The notes under the pieces are model-generated. The model made no database searches and was not told where the DNA came from. It saw only the letters and a program-made list of their open reading frames with translations. Position numbers and translations under genes: made by a program. 64,000 nucleotides of DNA from JAWVFM01 sp963823245 (GTDB taxonomy: Bacteria; Actinomycetota; Thermoleophilia; Solirubrobacterales; 70-9): the NCBI GenBank assembly GCA_963823245.1, contig CAWGKQ010000008.1, forward strand, positions 186,001 to 250,000. The letters are read 5' to 3'. Positions 52,052 through 60,741 of this stretch are shown piece after piece (positions within the stretch are counted from its first letter, which is position 1; each line of letters begins with the position of its first letter).

Positions 52052-52901
52052 TCAGGCGGCGGCCCGCTCGCGCGCGGGCGCCGGCGGCGACTCGACCCGC
52101 GGAACGTGCAGCGCCCAGGCGGCCGCGTACATCCTTCGCACGGCCTTCATCGACATGTCGCGCGTCCGCAGCCCGATCATCTCCGCGGACTCGCGCCAGG
52201 TGAGGGTGCCATCGGAGGCGAGGTTGAACGCGCCCCCAGCCCTCGCGTCGAGCAGGCCGATGAGCGCGCTCACAACGTCGTCCTCGTGAATGAGCTGGGA
52301 AGTCCTGGTCGACTCCGTCGGGGATCGGGAGAAAGCTCGAGGTGTGCCAGGTCCGCGAGATGTAGTTGTCGACACCAGGGCCGAAGACGATGCTAGGCCG
52401 GACGATGGTCATCGTCCGGTCAGGATGCGAGGCGGCCCAGAGCTGGCAGATGCGGTCGGCGTCTGCCTTGTGCCGGGCATAGGAGAAGTCGGGCTGGCCG
52501 CGGACCGGCCAGTCCTCCGCGATCGGCTTGGGATTGTCCGGAAATGCCCCGTAGGCCGTCGCCGAGGAGGTCACCAGGACCTGCCCCGTGCCCGCGGCGG
52601 AGGCCGCGCGAAGGACGGCGTCGGTACCGTTGACGTCGACGTCGTACATCCGCGCCTCGTCGTGGATCGGGTTGAGGATGAACGCGAGATGCACGAGCGC
52701 GTCGATCCGCTCGCGCTCGAGGACCTCACGCATCGCGTTCGCGTCGCGCACGTCCCCCCGGACGAGCTCGGAGCCGCCGGTCGGCGTCGCCGGCGGGCGG
52801 ACGTCGACGCTAACGATCCGCTCGGTCTCCTCCCGCGGCGCGAGGACCTCCACCAGCCGCGAGCCGATGTAGCCGGAGCCGCCGGTGATGAGATACCGCA
52901 C
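52052..52901 (-). pseudogene. NAD-dependent epimerase/dehydratase, one frameshift
   Basis: From GTG 52901: MRYLITGGSGYIGSRLVEVL (Rossmann), VHLAFILNPIHDEARMYDVD, TSSATAYG, catalytic SYARHKADAD, RPSIVFGPG. Near 52305 the frame breaks and continues with QLIHEDDVVSALIGLLDARA, GGAFNLASDGTLTWRESAEM to ERAAA. About 280 residues, extended SDR; sugar nucleotide epimerase/reductase type. TACGAT stands 7 bases before the GTG (leaderless). A single indel; the protein is otherwise complete. Confidence 0.82.
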
Positions 52902-53020
52902 GTCGCTGATCGTAACCCCCAGCCACCTCCGCCGATCGTTCTTGCGTGGCCGCGAAGGAACATCCCGCAAACTGCGGTGTAGAGAACCGCAACTATGGGT
53001 ACTGAAAAGTGTTAAGTTAG

Positions 53021-53142
53021 TACGCGCGTCCGTCGATAGCGCGTGTAGAGACTCTCAAGGCTGAAGGACCGACGGGCCAGCGGCGGGAATCGCTGGCGGT
53101 ACGTCCTTTCGGAACCAAGGGCCCCTTCTCAGGGGCCCTTTT
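53021..53142 (+). ncRNA. Candidate structured RNA with pseudoknot and intrinsic terminator
   Basis: Intergenic and unusually AT-rich upstream (a TAAGTT box at 53013-53018). Predicted by eye: hairpin CGCGC/GCGCG (53023-27, 53039-43) whose loop CCGTCG (53030-35) pairs with CGACGG (53070-75); AAGGAC (53064-69) pairs with GTCCTT (53103-08), enclosing a perfect 7-bp hairpin GCCAGCG/CGCTGGC (53076-82, 53091-97); then terminator GGGCCCC-TTCTCA-GGGGCCC-TTTT (53119-53142). No plus-strand gene follows, so it would be a stand-alone RNA. No match to a class I know. Confidence 0.5.
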
Positions 53143-53491
53143 CCGTTGCCGGGGCGACCTCGAGCCGCAGGCCGTCCACCCTCGTGACCACCACCGGGTC
53201 GCCAGCTCGCGCGGACTCTTCGGCGTCCGCGGTCCACAGTTCGCCGCGCACGCGAACGCGGCCGCGGGGGTCGCAGTCCTCCACGACCTCCGCCCGCATC
53301 CCGACGAGCGCCTCCGCGCCCGTCTTCTTATCCCAGCCGAGCGTGCGCCGCCAGATCGCGAGCTCGAGGACCTCGAAGCACGCGGCGGCGAGAACCACCG
53401 CGATCCCCCACGGCGACGGGAGGAAGAGAAGGGCAAGCACGATGGCGAGGATCAGGAGCATCTGCCACCCGGATCGTAGGCCTCGGCGCAA
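53129..53491 (-). CDS. NfeD-like C-terminal-domain membrane protein
   Basis: 120 residues: two hydrophobic segments (MLLILAIVLALLFLPSPWGI, VVLAAACFEVLELAIW), then an OB-fold domain ALVGMRAEVVEDCDPRGRVR, GELWTADAEESARAGDPVVV, GLRLEVAP, the NfeD pattern. Usually works with stomatin/prohibitin-type membrane proteins; none is adjacent. Its last codons and stop are inside the stem of the plus-strand terminator at 53119-53138. Confidence 0.85.
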   Translation of the reverse strand: MRRGLRSGWQMLLILAIVLALLFLPSPWGIAVVLAAACFEVLELAIWRRTLGWDKKTGAEALVGMRAEVVEDCDPRGRVRVRGELWTADAEESARAGDPVVVTRVDGLRLEVAPATEKGP

Positions 53492-53505
53492 GTAGCCTGG
53501 GCGCG

Positions 53506-54612
53506 GTGCGCGCCCTCGTCATCTCCGACACTCACTTCGGCGCCTGGACCGGCGACGACCTCCTGCGGCACCGCTTCGCCCTCGACGCGCTCGCGCCGGC
53601 GCTCGACGAGGTCGATGAGCTGATCATCCTCGGCGACCTCTACGACTTCCTCTTCTCCACCGTGGAGAACGCGTTCGCGTCGGCCGAGGGCTTCTTCGAC
53701 CTGGTGGCCCGGAAGATGGCCGGCAAGCGCCTCGTCTTCTCCGCCGGCAACCACGACCATCACATCATGGTTCGCCAGCTCCGGACGGTCGTCGAATATC
53801 GGGTCGCGACGGCCGACGAGGCCGAGTGCGAGGCCGAGCTCGAAGGCCATCGTGGCTTCTTCAAGCGCTACCTCGACCGCCGCCTGCCCGACGTCGAGTC
53901 CGAGATCGTCTACCCGACCTACCGCTTCGGCGACGCGCTCTGCTTCCACGGCCACTACCTCGACGCGCACATGAGCGGCTCGCTGCCCGACCGACTGCTG
54001 AACCGGAGCACGTGGGGGATCGCCGGCGGGCGGCAGACACAGCCCACGATCTCCGACTACGAGGCGACGATCGTGCCGCTGACCGAGCTCCTGTTCACCG
54101 TCGCCCAGCTCCCGCGCGGGACCGAGGCCCAGAAGGCGGCGCAGGCCGAGCTCGAGCGCGTCGCGCACATCGCGGCGCTCATGCGCGCCCCCGTCCGCGA
54201 GCTGCGCCGCCTCGCCAGGGCGATCGCGCGCCGCAGCCGGGCGAGCGACGCCGACCCGACCCGCACCGTCGACCCCAGCGCGCATCCGTCCGACGCCCTC
54301 TGCGCGTACGGGAAGGTCGTCCGCAACCTCGGCTGGGACCAGGAGACGAAGACCATGGTCTTCGCCCACACGCACCAGCCGCTCGACGATCGCGCCGACG
54401 ACACCGACGACGGGCTGCGCTTCTGGAACACCGGCTCGTGGATCTACGAGCCGCCATCGAGCGACCCCGAGGCTTGGCAGCGCTACCGCGACCGGGCCTG
54501 GCCCGGCTCGGTCGTCCTCCTCGACACCAACCGGCCCGAGCCCGAGTTGGTCCGCCTGCTCGAGGACTACGCGGCCGGGGGCCCGGGCTGGCGGCCCGGA
54601 AGCACCGGCTGA
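53506..54612 (+). CDS. Calcineurin-like metallophosphoesterase
   Basis: 368 residues. Two-metal site motifs in order: VISDTHFG (5-12), ILGDLYDF, SAGNHDHHIM, CFHGHYLD and FAHTHQPL. The insert between residues 100 and 280 is helical. Related to UDP-2,3-diacylglucosamine hydrolases and other phosphodiesterases; substrate unknown. GTG start with TAGCCT 7 bases upstream. Divergent from the NfeD-like gene with 14 bases between. Confidence 0.9.
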   Translation: MRALVISDTHFGAWTGDDLLRHRFALDALAPALDEVDELIILGDLYDFLFSTVENAFASAEGFFDLVARKMAGKRLVFSAGNHDHHIMVRQLRTVVEYRVATADEAECEAELEGHRGFFKRYLDRRLPDVESEIVYPTYRFGDALCFHGHYLDAHMSGSLPDRLLNRSTWGIAGGRQTQPTISDYEATIVPLTELLFTVAQLPRGTEAQKAAQAELERVAHIAALMRAPVRELRRLARAIARRSRASDADPTRTVDPSAHPSDALCAYGKVVRNLGWDQETKTMVFAHTHQPLDDRADDTDDGLRFWNTGSWIYEPPSSDPEAWQRYRDRAWPGSVVLLDTNRPEPELVRLLEDYAAGGPGWRPGSTG

Positions 54613-54672
54613 GTCCCGGGCAGTAGCCTCGGGGCCCCGGAAGGTGCGCCGGGACAGGAAACGGAAGTCCTG

Positions 54673-54693
54673 ATGTCGCGGGAGAACATCGAC
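54673..54693 (+). pseudogene. SnoaL-type start relic
   Basis: ATGTCGCGGGAGAACATCGA encodes MSRENID, the start of the SnoaL-like genes of the island, 38 kb away. It is preceded by a TAGCCT box (54625-54640 region) and two hairpins and is in frame with, but unrelated to, the secreted protein that follows. Confidence 0.4.
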
Positions 54694-54834
54694 ACACGGG
54701 GAGCTCCAGCGCCGGGGCGGCACGATCCATCAAGACCTCGGCTGGCTATGGTGATTCCGGGACGGTCTCGTCGTCTCGATGACGAACTGTCTGAGCCAGG
54801 ACGACGCCCGCAAGGCGGCCGGACTCTGACCGCC

Positions 54835-55530
54835 GTGCCGAGGAGGGTGCTGCCTGCGATTCTCGCAACGGTCGCTCTCGTGCTCGCCGCCCCCGCGTCC
54901 GCGGCGCGGCTCGATGGCATCCGCGATGCTCGCTACTGCGAGATCTTCACCGTCGTCGCGGCACCCTCGCCCGTGGCCACGGTGTGGAACACGCTCGGCC
55001 TCAACCGCTGCCCGCCCGCGTGGTGGGAGAGCCTCGACCCGGACGCGCTCGCCGCGGAGCACCACGTGCCGCTCGTAGTCCTCAACGGCCCACGGCACCT
55101 CGTGGTGGACGGCGTCTCCGTCCCGAGGCTCGGCCCGGTCTCGACCTTCGCGGGCAAGCGGCTCCGCGAGGCGGCGACGATCGACCTCGAGCAGACCGGC
55201 GGCGGGAAGCCCCCGCCCTACACGACGATCCGGATCAGCCGCTCGAACACCTGGCGCTACGACAGGGGAAAGCAGGTGTTCGACCTGATCGATCCCTCTG
55301 GCCGCGTCTACCGCATGCAGGCCTACTCGCAGATCGTCGACCCGTCGCTCTCCTACCGGAAGCTCGCCCACCTCGGCGCCCGTCTCGAACTTCCGAACGG
55401 CTGGAGGTACCGGGTGAGCCGGCTGAAGCACGACCTCTCACTCAAGGCTGATGGGGGCGCGACCGTCCTCCAGGACGACCTCGAGGACACCTACGAGCGC
55501 CTCCCCGCGCGCTTCGACGTCAGCCCTTAG
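54835..55530 (+). CDS. Secreted protein of unknown function
   Basis: 231 residues from GTG 54835 (VPRRVLPAILATVALVLAAP, signal peptide). Mature part: ARYCEIFTVVAAPSPVATVW, NTLGLNRCPPAWWESLD, YTTIRISRSNTWRYDRGKQV, YRMQAYSQIVDPSLSYRKLA. Two Cys, Trp-rich. Similar proteins are widespread in soil bacteria but I know of no function. The longer frame from 54673 would add 54 residues that look like a relic. Ends 11 bases inside the convergent downstream gene. Confidence 0.75.
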   Translation: MPRRVLPAILATVALVLAAPASAARLDGIRDARYCEIFTVVAAPSPVATVWNTLGLNRCPPAWWESLDPDALAAEHHVPLVVLNGPRHLVVDGVSVPRLGPVSTFAGKRLREAATIDLEQTGGGKPPPYTTIRISRSNTWRYDRGKQVFDLIDPSGRVYRMQAYSQIVDPSLSYRKLAHLGARLELPNGWRYRVSRLKHDLSLKADGGATVLQDDLEDTYERLPARFDVSP

Positions 55531-56224
55531 CTCTCCGGCGCGCCGCGGTCACGCGCTTTCGGGCCTCCTTCGCGGCCTGCCCGGCGCGCTCCACCTCCCA
55601 CTCGGCCTCGACCAGCGCTCGCTCGGCGTCGGCCAGCTCCCGCTCGGCCTTCTCCCGCCTGCGGCGCTTGGGTGCGTCCGCCCTCTTCGATCGCGCGCGG
55701 CCACTCGGCGTCGAAGCCGCAATGGCACCGAAGCCGATCGACGCCGCCCATTCCTCGCGCTCGAGCCTGCCGGCGAGGACCCGCGAGCGGACGTCCACAT
55801 CGACTGCGGCGGCCTCCAGCGTCTCGCGCACCCTGGCGAGCACCGCCTCGCTCGCAGGCTGGTGGAGCTCCGCGGCGAGCTCGCCGGCTTCCCTGACCAG
55901 CTCATCGAGCGCGGCGTCCTCCTCGTGAGCGACCTGGCGGAGCTTCTCGGCGTCGACCGACCCCTCGGCCACCTCGCGGAGCTTCTCCACGAGCTTGACC
56001 CAGCTCCCGAGCGAATCCGGTGAGCGGTGGGAGAGCTGGTTGACGAGCCACGCGGGGCGCGTTGGCTTGCGCAGCTTCCGCACGCGCTCCCCGTCCTCCG
56101 CACGCCCCTCCTCGCCCAGGCGCTTCGCCAACCCGTTCCGCGCGGAGACGAACTCGCCGGGCGGGGCGGCGAAGAGCTCCCTCAGCTCCTCCGAGTCGAG
56201 GTCGGGGATCGCGTCCTTGGCCAC
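55520..56224 (-). CDS. Helical Arg/Glu-rich protein, unknown function
   Basis: 234 residues. N-terminal domain AIPDLDSEELRELFAAPPGE, RNGLAKRLGEEGRAEDGERV, RKPTRPAWLVNQLSHRSPDS; then a long charged helix (KAERELADAERALVEAEWEV). Seen in many Solirubrobacterales as a stand-alone gene; function unknown. ATG 56224 with conserved start. Overlaps the end of the convergent secreted-protein gene by 11 bases. Confidence 0.75.
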   Translation of the reverse strand: MAKDAIPDLDSEELRELFAAPPGEFVSARNGLAKRLGEEGRAEDGERVRKLRKPTRPAWLVNQLSHRSPDSLGSWVKLVEKLREVAEGSVDAEKLRQVAHEEDAALDELVREAGELAAELHQPASEAVLARVRETLEAAAVDVDVRSRVLAGRLEREEWAASIGFGAIAASTPSGRARSKRADAPKRRRREKAERELADAERALVEAEWEVERAGQAAKEARKRVTAARRRAKG

Positions 56225-56285
56225 GCGTCGATGCTAGACGTGTGGCCCACATCCAGAACCCGAGGTAGCGCCCTCGGTGCGTGAG

Positions 56286-56356
56286 AGGCGCCTACCGGAA
56301 TCGAACCGGTGTAAACGGCTTTGCAGGCCGCTGCGTAACCACTCCGCCAAGGCGCC
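56286..56356 (-). tRNA. tRNA-Cys (anticodon GCA)
   Basis: 71 bases: acceptor GGCGCCT/AGGCGCC, anticodon stem GCGGC/GCCGT (one G-T pair) with loop CTGCAAA, T arm CACCGG-TTCGATT-CCGGT. T33 is present; no encoded CCA. A TACGCT box lies 9 bases upstream on the minus strand, preceded by a TTGGG/CCCAA hairpin. Confidence 0.93.
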
Positions 56357-56446
56357 GGGCGAAAAAGCGTAGCGTTGGGGTTAGACCCAATCTTGGCGAT
56401 CGAGACGATTCATTCGAGGACGTCCGGCGTCCGGCTGTGAGTCGCC

Positions 56447-56486
56447 TTGGGGATTTGTCCGGGCCATAGCACGGGTGAATCCCCAA
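56447..56486 (-). repeat. Second palindromic repeat family, copy 2
   Basis: TTGGGGATT (56447-56455) and AATCCCCAA (56478-56486). On the minus strand it reads GGGGATTCACCCGTGCTATG then GCCCGGACAAATCCCC, aligning with 46237-46273 nearly base for base. Confidence 0.7.
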
Positions 56487-56518
56487 ACGCCCGCGCGCTT
56501 CCCCATTAGGGTGGCCGC

Positions 56519-57352
56519 GTGACGAGCGTCGAGCTGAAGCGAGCCGGAGAGATCGCCTACCGACAGGTGGCGCCCGACTCGGACTCGGGCCTCGATCCGC
56601 TCCTCTGCGTCCACGGCTTCCCCGAGAGCTCGCTGATGTGGAACGCGGTCCTCGAGGCGGTCGCGGACACCGGACGGCGCGCGATCGCGATCGACCTCCC
56701 CGGGTTTGGCGACTCGCCCCCTGATCCGCCGGGGACCTGGGAGCGGCAGGTTGATGCACTCGAGCGGTTCGCCGAGGAGCTGGGCCTGGAGCGGGTCGCC
56801 CTCGCGGTGCACGATTGGGGCGGCCTCATCGGCCTGCGCTGGGCGTGTGACCAACCCGGCCGTGCCTCGGCCCTCATCGCGTCGAACACCGGCTTCTTTC
56901 CCGACGGGAAATGGCACGGGGCCGCGGACGTCATGCGGACGCGGGGGAAGGGCGAGGAGATGATCGACGCGTTCGACCGCGACGGATTCACGGCGATGAT
57001 GCGCTCCCAGTCCGCCGGCTTCGACGACGAGGCCATCGCTCACTACTGGCGCGCCTTCGATACGGAGGACGGACGACGCGGCGTGCTCGAGCTCTACCGC
57101 TCGGGCGACTTCCCGAAGCTGGAGCCCTATCGCGGCAAGCTCGCTGCGCTCGGCCTCCCGGTGCTGCTCCTCTGGGGCGCGGACGATCCGTTCGCGCCGG
57201 TCGCCGGCGCCTACCGCTTCAAGCAAGAAATCCCGGACGCCGAGATGGTCGTGGTCGAGGGCGCGGGCCACTTCGTCTACGCCGACGAGCCGGAGCGATG
57301 CGCGCGGGAGATCGCGAGCTTTCTCAGCCGATCGGCCGGAGCCGGTCGTTAG
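56519..57352 (+). CDS. Alpha/beta hydrolase, Asp-nucleophile type
   Basis: 277 residues. LLCVHGFPESSLMWNAVLEA (oxyanion HGFPES), AIDLPGFGDSP, and VALAVHDWGGLIGLRWA, where the nucleophile position is Asp, as in haloalkane dehalogenases and epoxide hydrolases. Acid in LLWGADDPFAP, His in EGAGHFVYADEP. Substrate unknown. GTG 56519 with TAGGGT 6 bases upstream. Confidence 0.9.
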   Translation: MTSVELKRAGEIAYRQVAPDSDSGLDPLLCVHGFPESSLMWNAVLEAVADTGRRAIAIDLPGFGDSPPDPPGTWERQVDALERFAEELGLERVALAVHDWGGLIGLRWACDQPGRASALIASNTGFFPDGKWHGAADVMRTRGKGEEMIDAFDRDGFTAMMRSQSAGFDDEAIAHYWRAFDTEDGRRGVLELYRSGDFPKLEPYRGKLAALGLPVLLLWGADDPFAPVAGAYRFKQEIPDAEMVVVEGAGHFVYADEPERCAREIASFLSRSAGAGR

Positions 57353-57470
57353 CGCCAGGGACGGATACGTCTACATAGGCGTCTGCGACGCCTGGGTTCC
57401 CCGAGCGGCGGCCGAACCGCTGCTGTTTCTCCTGCTCGAAGCGGTCAACACCGGAGTCGCGGCGAGGGAG

Positions 57471-57665
57471 GTGGCAGACGGGATCGATGCCCGCCTGCGC
57501 GCGATTCTCGGCGCAGAGTGGACGGGCGCGCGGCATCTCGCTGCCGCCCCATGCCGGCGGAGGTACGGCCGTCGCTTCATGTCGATGATCGACGACGAGG
57601 ACGACCTTCTGCACTACGGGCTCGACGTCGCGCGCGCATGGCGATGTCGGGCCCGCGAGCGCTGA
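57471..57665 (+). CDS. Small hypothetical protein or gene fragment
   Basis: 64 codons from a GTG (MADGIDARLRAILGAEWTGA, then RRYGRRFMSMIDDEDDLLHY). The frame is open upstream with plausible coding (GYVYIGVCDAWVPRAAAEPL) back to the end of the hydrolase gene but without a start codon, so this may be the tail of a truncated gene. No family recognised. Confidence 0.35.
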   Translation: MADGIDARLRAILGAEWTGARHLAAAPCRRRYGRRFMSMIDDEDDLLHYGLDVARAWRCRARER

Positions 57666-57693
57666 ACGGCTTCCAGGAGGTGTACGTCCTCTA

Positions 57694-57715
57694 GGGCGGT
57701 TGACGAAAGCCGCCC
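57694..57715. terminator. Hairpin between convergent genes
   Basis: GGGCGG (57694-57699) and CCGCCC (57710-57715) around a 10-base loop, just before the stop of the minus-strand hydrolase gene. No T-run, so a weak or factor-assisted terminator. Confidence 0.45.
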
Positions 57716-57722
57716 GGCGCTC

Positions 57723-58610
57723 TCAACGCGCTGCGCTGACCGCGAGCGCGGGGCCGAGCGCATCAGCGATCGCCCCGGGGTCCTCGATCTGCGGGTAGTG
57801 CCCGAGGCCGTGAAGCCGCCTCACGGGCGCGCTCGGCCGCATCTCGATCAGGGCGTCGAGCACCGCGAGCGTCGCCACGGGGTCCTCGGTGGCCCAGGCG
57901 AAGCTGAGGCCGCCGGCCCAACCGCGGACCGCGCCATGCCAGCGCCCGGCGAGCCGAACCCGCTCGTCGAGGTAGTGAATGAGCTTGTGGCCCAACACCC
58001 GGCCTCCCCGGTAGCGGATGAGCGACCACTGATCGGCTGCCTCCGCGTCGCTCAGCGGATGATCCGCAGCGAAGAGGGCGCCGAACTCGCGGCGAAAGAC
58101 CCGCTCGTTGGCGAGCCGTGCCGCCAACGGGCCCAGAGGACCGCGGAGAAGGCGCTGCGAGCGGGTGAGGCTCGCGCGCTCGAGGACGATGCTGCCGTTG
58201 AAGAGCAGGGCGCCGGGGATGTCGATCTCGAGGGTCCCCTCGACGTCCCGCGCCATGAGCTCCGTGGCGACGGAGGTGCCCATGTCGTGGGCCACGACGA
58301 AGACCGGGCCGCCGTGGAGGTGGCGGCGGACCATCTCCTCGACGAGATCCGCCTGCCAGGCGAGCGTGTAGACGTGATCCGTCGGCTTCTCCGAGAGGCC
58401 GAAACCGAGGAAGTCGAAGGCGAGCACCGGCCGGTCGCGCTCCACATCGAGGAGCGCCCGCCAGTCGAACGAGCTCGACGGGAAGCCGTGCAGGAGGACG
58501 AGCGGCGGGCCGGCCCCCGGCCGCTGGTAGACGTGGATGTCGCGATCGCGGAAGCGCTCGGTTCGGCCGAGCTTGCGCCACGCCTCAACCCGCTGGGTAA
58601 GCCCGGACAT
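57723..58610 (-). CDS. Alpha/beta hydrolase, Asp-nucleophile type
   Basis: 295 residues. LVLLHGFPSSSFDWRALLDV, FDFLGFGLSEKP, and FVVAHDMGTSVATELMA with Asp in the nucleophile elbow, again haloalkane dehalogenase/epoxide hydrolase-like; late His in RLHGLGHYPQIEDP. It shares subfamily features with the gene at 56519 but is clearly diverged. It follows the sulfatase gene on the same strand with a 12-base gap, so probably belongs to the TetR-DUF1330-sulfatase operon. Confidence 0.9.
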   Translation of the reverse strand: MSGLTQRVEAWRKLGRTERFRDRDIHVYQRPGAGPPLVLLHGFPSSSFDWRALLDVERDRPVLAFDFLGFGLSEKPTDHVYTLAWQADLVEEMVRRHLHGGPVFVVAHDMGTSVATELMARDVEGTLEIDIPGALLFNGSIVLERASLTRSQRLLRGPLGPLAARLANERVFRREFGALFAADHPLSDAEAADQWSLIRYRGGRVLGHKLIHYLDERVRLAGRWHGAVRGWAGGLSFAWATEDPVATLAVLDALIEMRPSAPVRRLHGLGHYPQIEDPGAIADALGPALAVSAAR

Positions 58611-58622
58611 GGTCGCGGCGCC

Positions 58623-60320
58623 TCAGGCCGCTCGGGCGGCGGGCGGCGGAGCCGTGTCGTTCGCCGCCATGCGATCGCGCAGCAGCTCGCCGAGCTCGGA
58701 GCGCATTGCCTGATCCGAGGCCGCCACCGGCTCGCCCGTGGCGCGATCGACGAGGTTTCGCCGCTCGGTCGAGTCGCGGTTGTGGTCGTACATCTCGTAT
58801 TGAGGCGGGGCGTTTCCCGACGGGTCGAAGTAGATGGCGAGCTTCCGGCCGTCGGCGGTCCTGACGGCGCGCAGGCGGTTCGGCTGGCCGGCGACGTTCT
58901 GCAGAGCGGTCGCGGCCTGATGGTCGTCGTAGGTGAAGTGGACGGCGTCCTGCACCGAGGCCGCGGGCTTCGGGTGCTCGGTGATCGGGGCGAAGTCGAC
59001 GGCCGTCTTCGCGAGGCGCTCACGGTCGGGTGCAGCCCTGTCCGCCAGGACCGGCGTCAGGTCGCGACCGCGCGCTTCGTCGTCGAGGTCGGCGCCGGTG
59101 AGCGCGGCGACCGTGGGCAGCACGTCGACGAGCGATCCCATGGCGTCGGTCTCGGCGCCCCTCGGGAACAGCACCGGGTTCGAGACGACGAGCGGGACGT
59201 GGATCGTCTCCTCGTAGGCGTTGAACGCTTTCTGCCGCAGGCCGCCGTGCGAGAGCCCCATCTCGCCGTGGTCGGCTACCCGAACGATCACCGTCCGGGA
59301 GCGAAGCGATCCAGGGTCATCGACGTCGCCGAGCGCCCTCAGGATGCGGCCGATGCTCTCGTCGACGACACGGTGGAGGTACGCGTAGAAGTTGACGTAC
59401 TCGCGCCTGGCCTCGTCGCTCGAGAGCGGACCGAGGTAGGCCGCCATCCCCATCTTCATCAACTCGTGGACGGTCGGCTTGTCGCGCAGGCTCTCGCCGA
59501 CGGTGGGTGGAAGCTCCACCCCCAGGTCGCGGAAGTCACTCGCCTGATAGCCCCCGCGGACGTGCTGGGCCGGATAACCGAGCACGTCGTGCGGGTTCAC
59601 GAGCGAGGCGACGAGACAGAACGGCTCCGGGAGGTCGTCGCGGCCGAGCCATCTCTCGAGCTGGCGCGTGTAGACCTCGTCCCAGCCGAGCTCGAACGGC
59701 CCGGCGTTGCCGGCGCCGAAGTGCTCGGCCTTGGCGTTCTCGCCGGCGTCGGGCGGCTCCCAGTCGGCGAACCCGTAGTCATCATCGAGGCGTTTGGCGT
59801 CGGCCTCGGTCCAGCCGCCGAGCAGCGGCCCGCCGCCCGAGGGATGCGTGAGGTGCCACTTGCCCTTGTAGCCGACCTCGTACCCGCGCGCTCGCAAGAT
59901 CGACGCAATGCTCGGCGTCCTCGGGTCGAGCTCGGGCTCGTTGCCCGATTTCGGGCCGAGCTGGAGAAGGCCGCGTCCGAACCCCCGGAGGGCCCGCGCG
60001 CGCGGCGCGTTCGGTCCCTGGAGCACGCCGGCGAGCGTCCGGATGACGGCGAGGAAGTTGTGCGGGTCCGGCTTGAGGTCGGCCTGGGTGTGCGTGAGGG
60101 TCACGCCGTGCTGGGCCGGGTAGCGTCCGGTGAAGAGCGTCGCCCGGCTCGGCGAGCACATCGACGTGTTGCAGAAGCCGTTCCGGAACCGCAGCCCCGT
60201 GGCGGCGAGCTCGTGGTCGTTGGGGGTCAGGTCACGGAGCCACGCTGAGTCCGTGGGCCAGTGGCACGGCTCGCGCTGCTGGTCGGTGATCAGCAGCAGG
60301 ATGTTGGGAGGAGGCGCCAC
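58623..60320 (-). CDS. Type I sulfatase
   Basis: 565 residues from GTG 60320 (APPPNILLLITDQQREPCHW). The formylglycine site is MCSPSRATLFTGRYP (CxPSR), metal residues DQQ, and later GKWHLTH and VRVADHGEMGLSHGG. Cytoplasmic as read: no signal peptide. It needs formylglycine-generating enzyme, not in the window. Substrate unknown (sulfate esters or phosphonates). The start is 1 base after the DUF1330 stop; longer frames overlap that gene and have no conserved content. Confidence 0.92.
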   Translation of the reverse strand: MAPPPNILLLITDQQREPCHWPTDSAWLRDLTPNDHELAATGLRFRNGFCNTSMCSPSRATLFTGRYPAQHGVTLTHTQADLKPDPHNFLAVIRTLAGVLQGPNAPRARALRGFGRGLLQLGPKSGNEPELDPRTPSIASILRARGYEVGYKGKWHLTHPSGGGPLLGGWTEADAKRLDDDYGFADWEPPDAGENAKAEHFGAGNAGPFELGWDEVYTRQLERWLGRDDLPEPFCLVASLVNPHDVLGYPAQHVRGGYQASDFRDLGVELPPTVGESLRDKPTVHELMKMGMAAYLGPLSSDEARREYVNFYAYLHRVVDESIGRILRALGDVDDPGSLRSRTVIVRVADHGEMGLSHGGLRQKAFNAYEETIHVPLVVSNPVLFPRGAETDAMGSLVDVLPTVAALTGADLDDEARGRDLTPVLADRAAPDRERLAKTAVDFAPITEHPKPAASVQDAVHFTYDDHQAATALQNVAGQPNRLRAVRTADGRKLAIYFDPSGNAPPQYEMYDHNRDSTERRNLVDRATGEPVAASDQAMRSELGELLRDRMAANDTAPPPAARAA

Positions 60321-60321
60321 C

Positions 60322-60741
60322 TCAGCCGCCGGCCGCCGGTGGCGTGGCGAGACTCGAGAGGATGAGCCGGCTGTCGGCGAGCGCGGCCACGCGGTGCTGG
60401 TGGATCTCGAGGTACTGGGGGTCGGAGACCATCCCGAGGAACGCCTCCCGCGACGGGTACTCCACCAGGGCAACGACGTCCCATTCCGCGTCGTCGGGCC
60501 CGATCACACCCTCCTGGCACGCGACCGCGGAGAGCAGGCGCCCGCCGGCACGCTCGAGAAAGGGCGGGATGGCGGCCGCGTAGCGCCCGTAGGCCTCTGC
60601 CCCGCTCACGCCCTCGTCCGGCGGTCCCGCCGCGTCCCTGAACCGCAGCAGGTTGACCATGACGATTGGTCCATCGCCCGAGCCGGCGGCCAGGCGCTTC
60701 ACCTGCTCGGGAGTCGGCTCGATGGCGGCGCCGTCACTCAC
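60322..60741 (-). CDS. DUF1330-family protein
   Basis: 139 residues with ferredoxin-like dimeric alpha/beta-barrel pattern: IVMVNLLRFRDAAGPPDEGV, SGAEAYGRYAAAIPPFLERA, VVALVEYPSREAFLGMVSDP. GTG start overlaps the TetR stop (GTGA). Function unknown; relatives resemble small monooxygenase-like proteins. Confidence 0.85.
   Translation of the reverse strand: MSDGAAIEPTPEQVKRLAAGSGDGPIVMVNLLRFRDAAGPPDEGVSGAEAYGRYAAAIPPFLERAGGRLLSAVACQEGVIGPDDAEWDVVALVEYPSREAFLGMVSDPQYLEIHQHRVAALADSRLILSSLATPPAAGG

Noticed and set aside
57798..60248. Plus-strand open frame of 816 codons
   Set aside because: Antisense of the minus-strand hydrolase and sulfatase genes, both with clear catalytic motifs.
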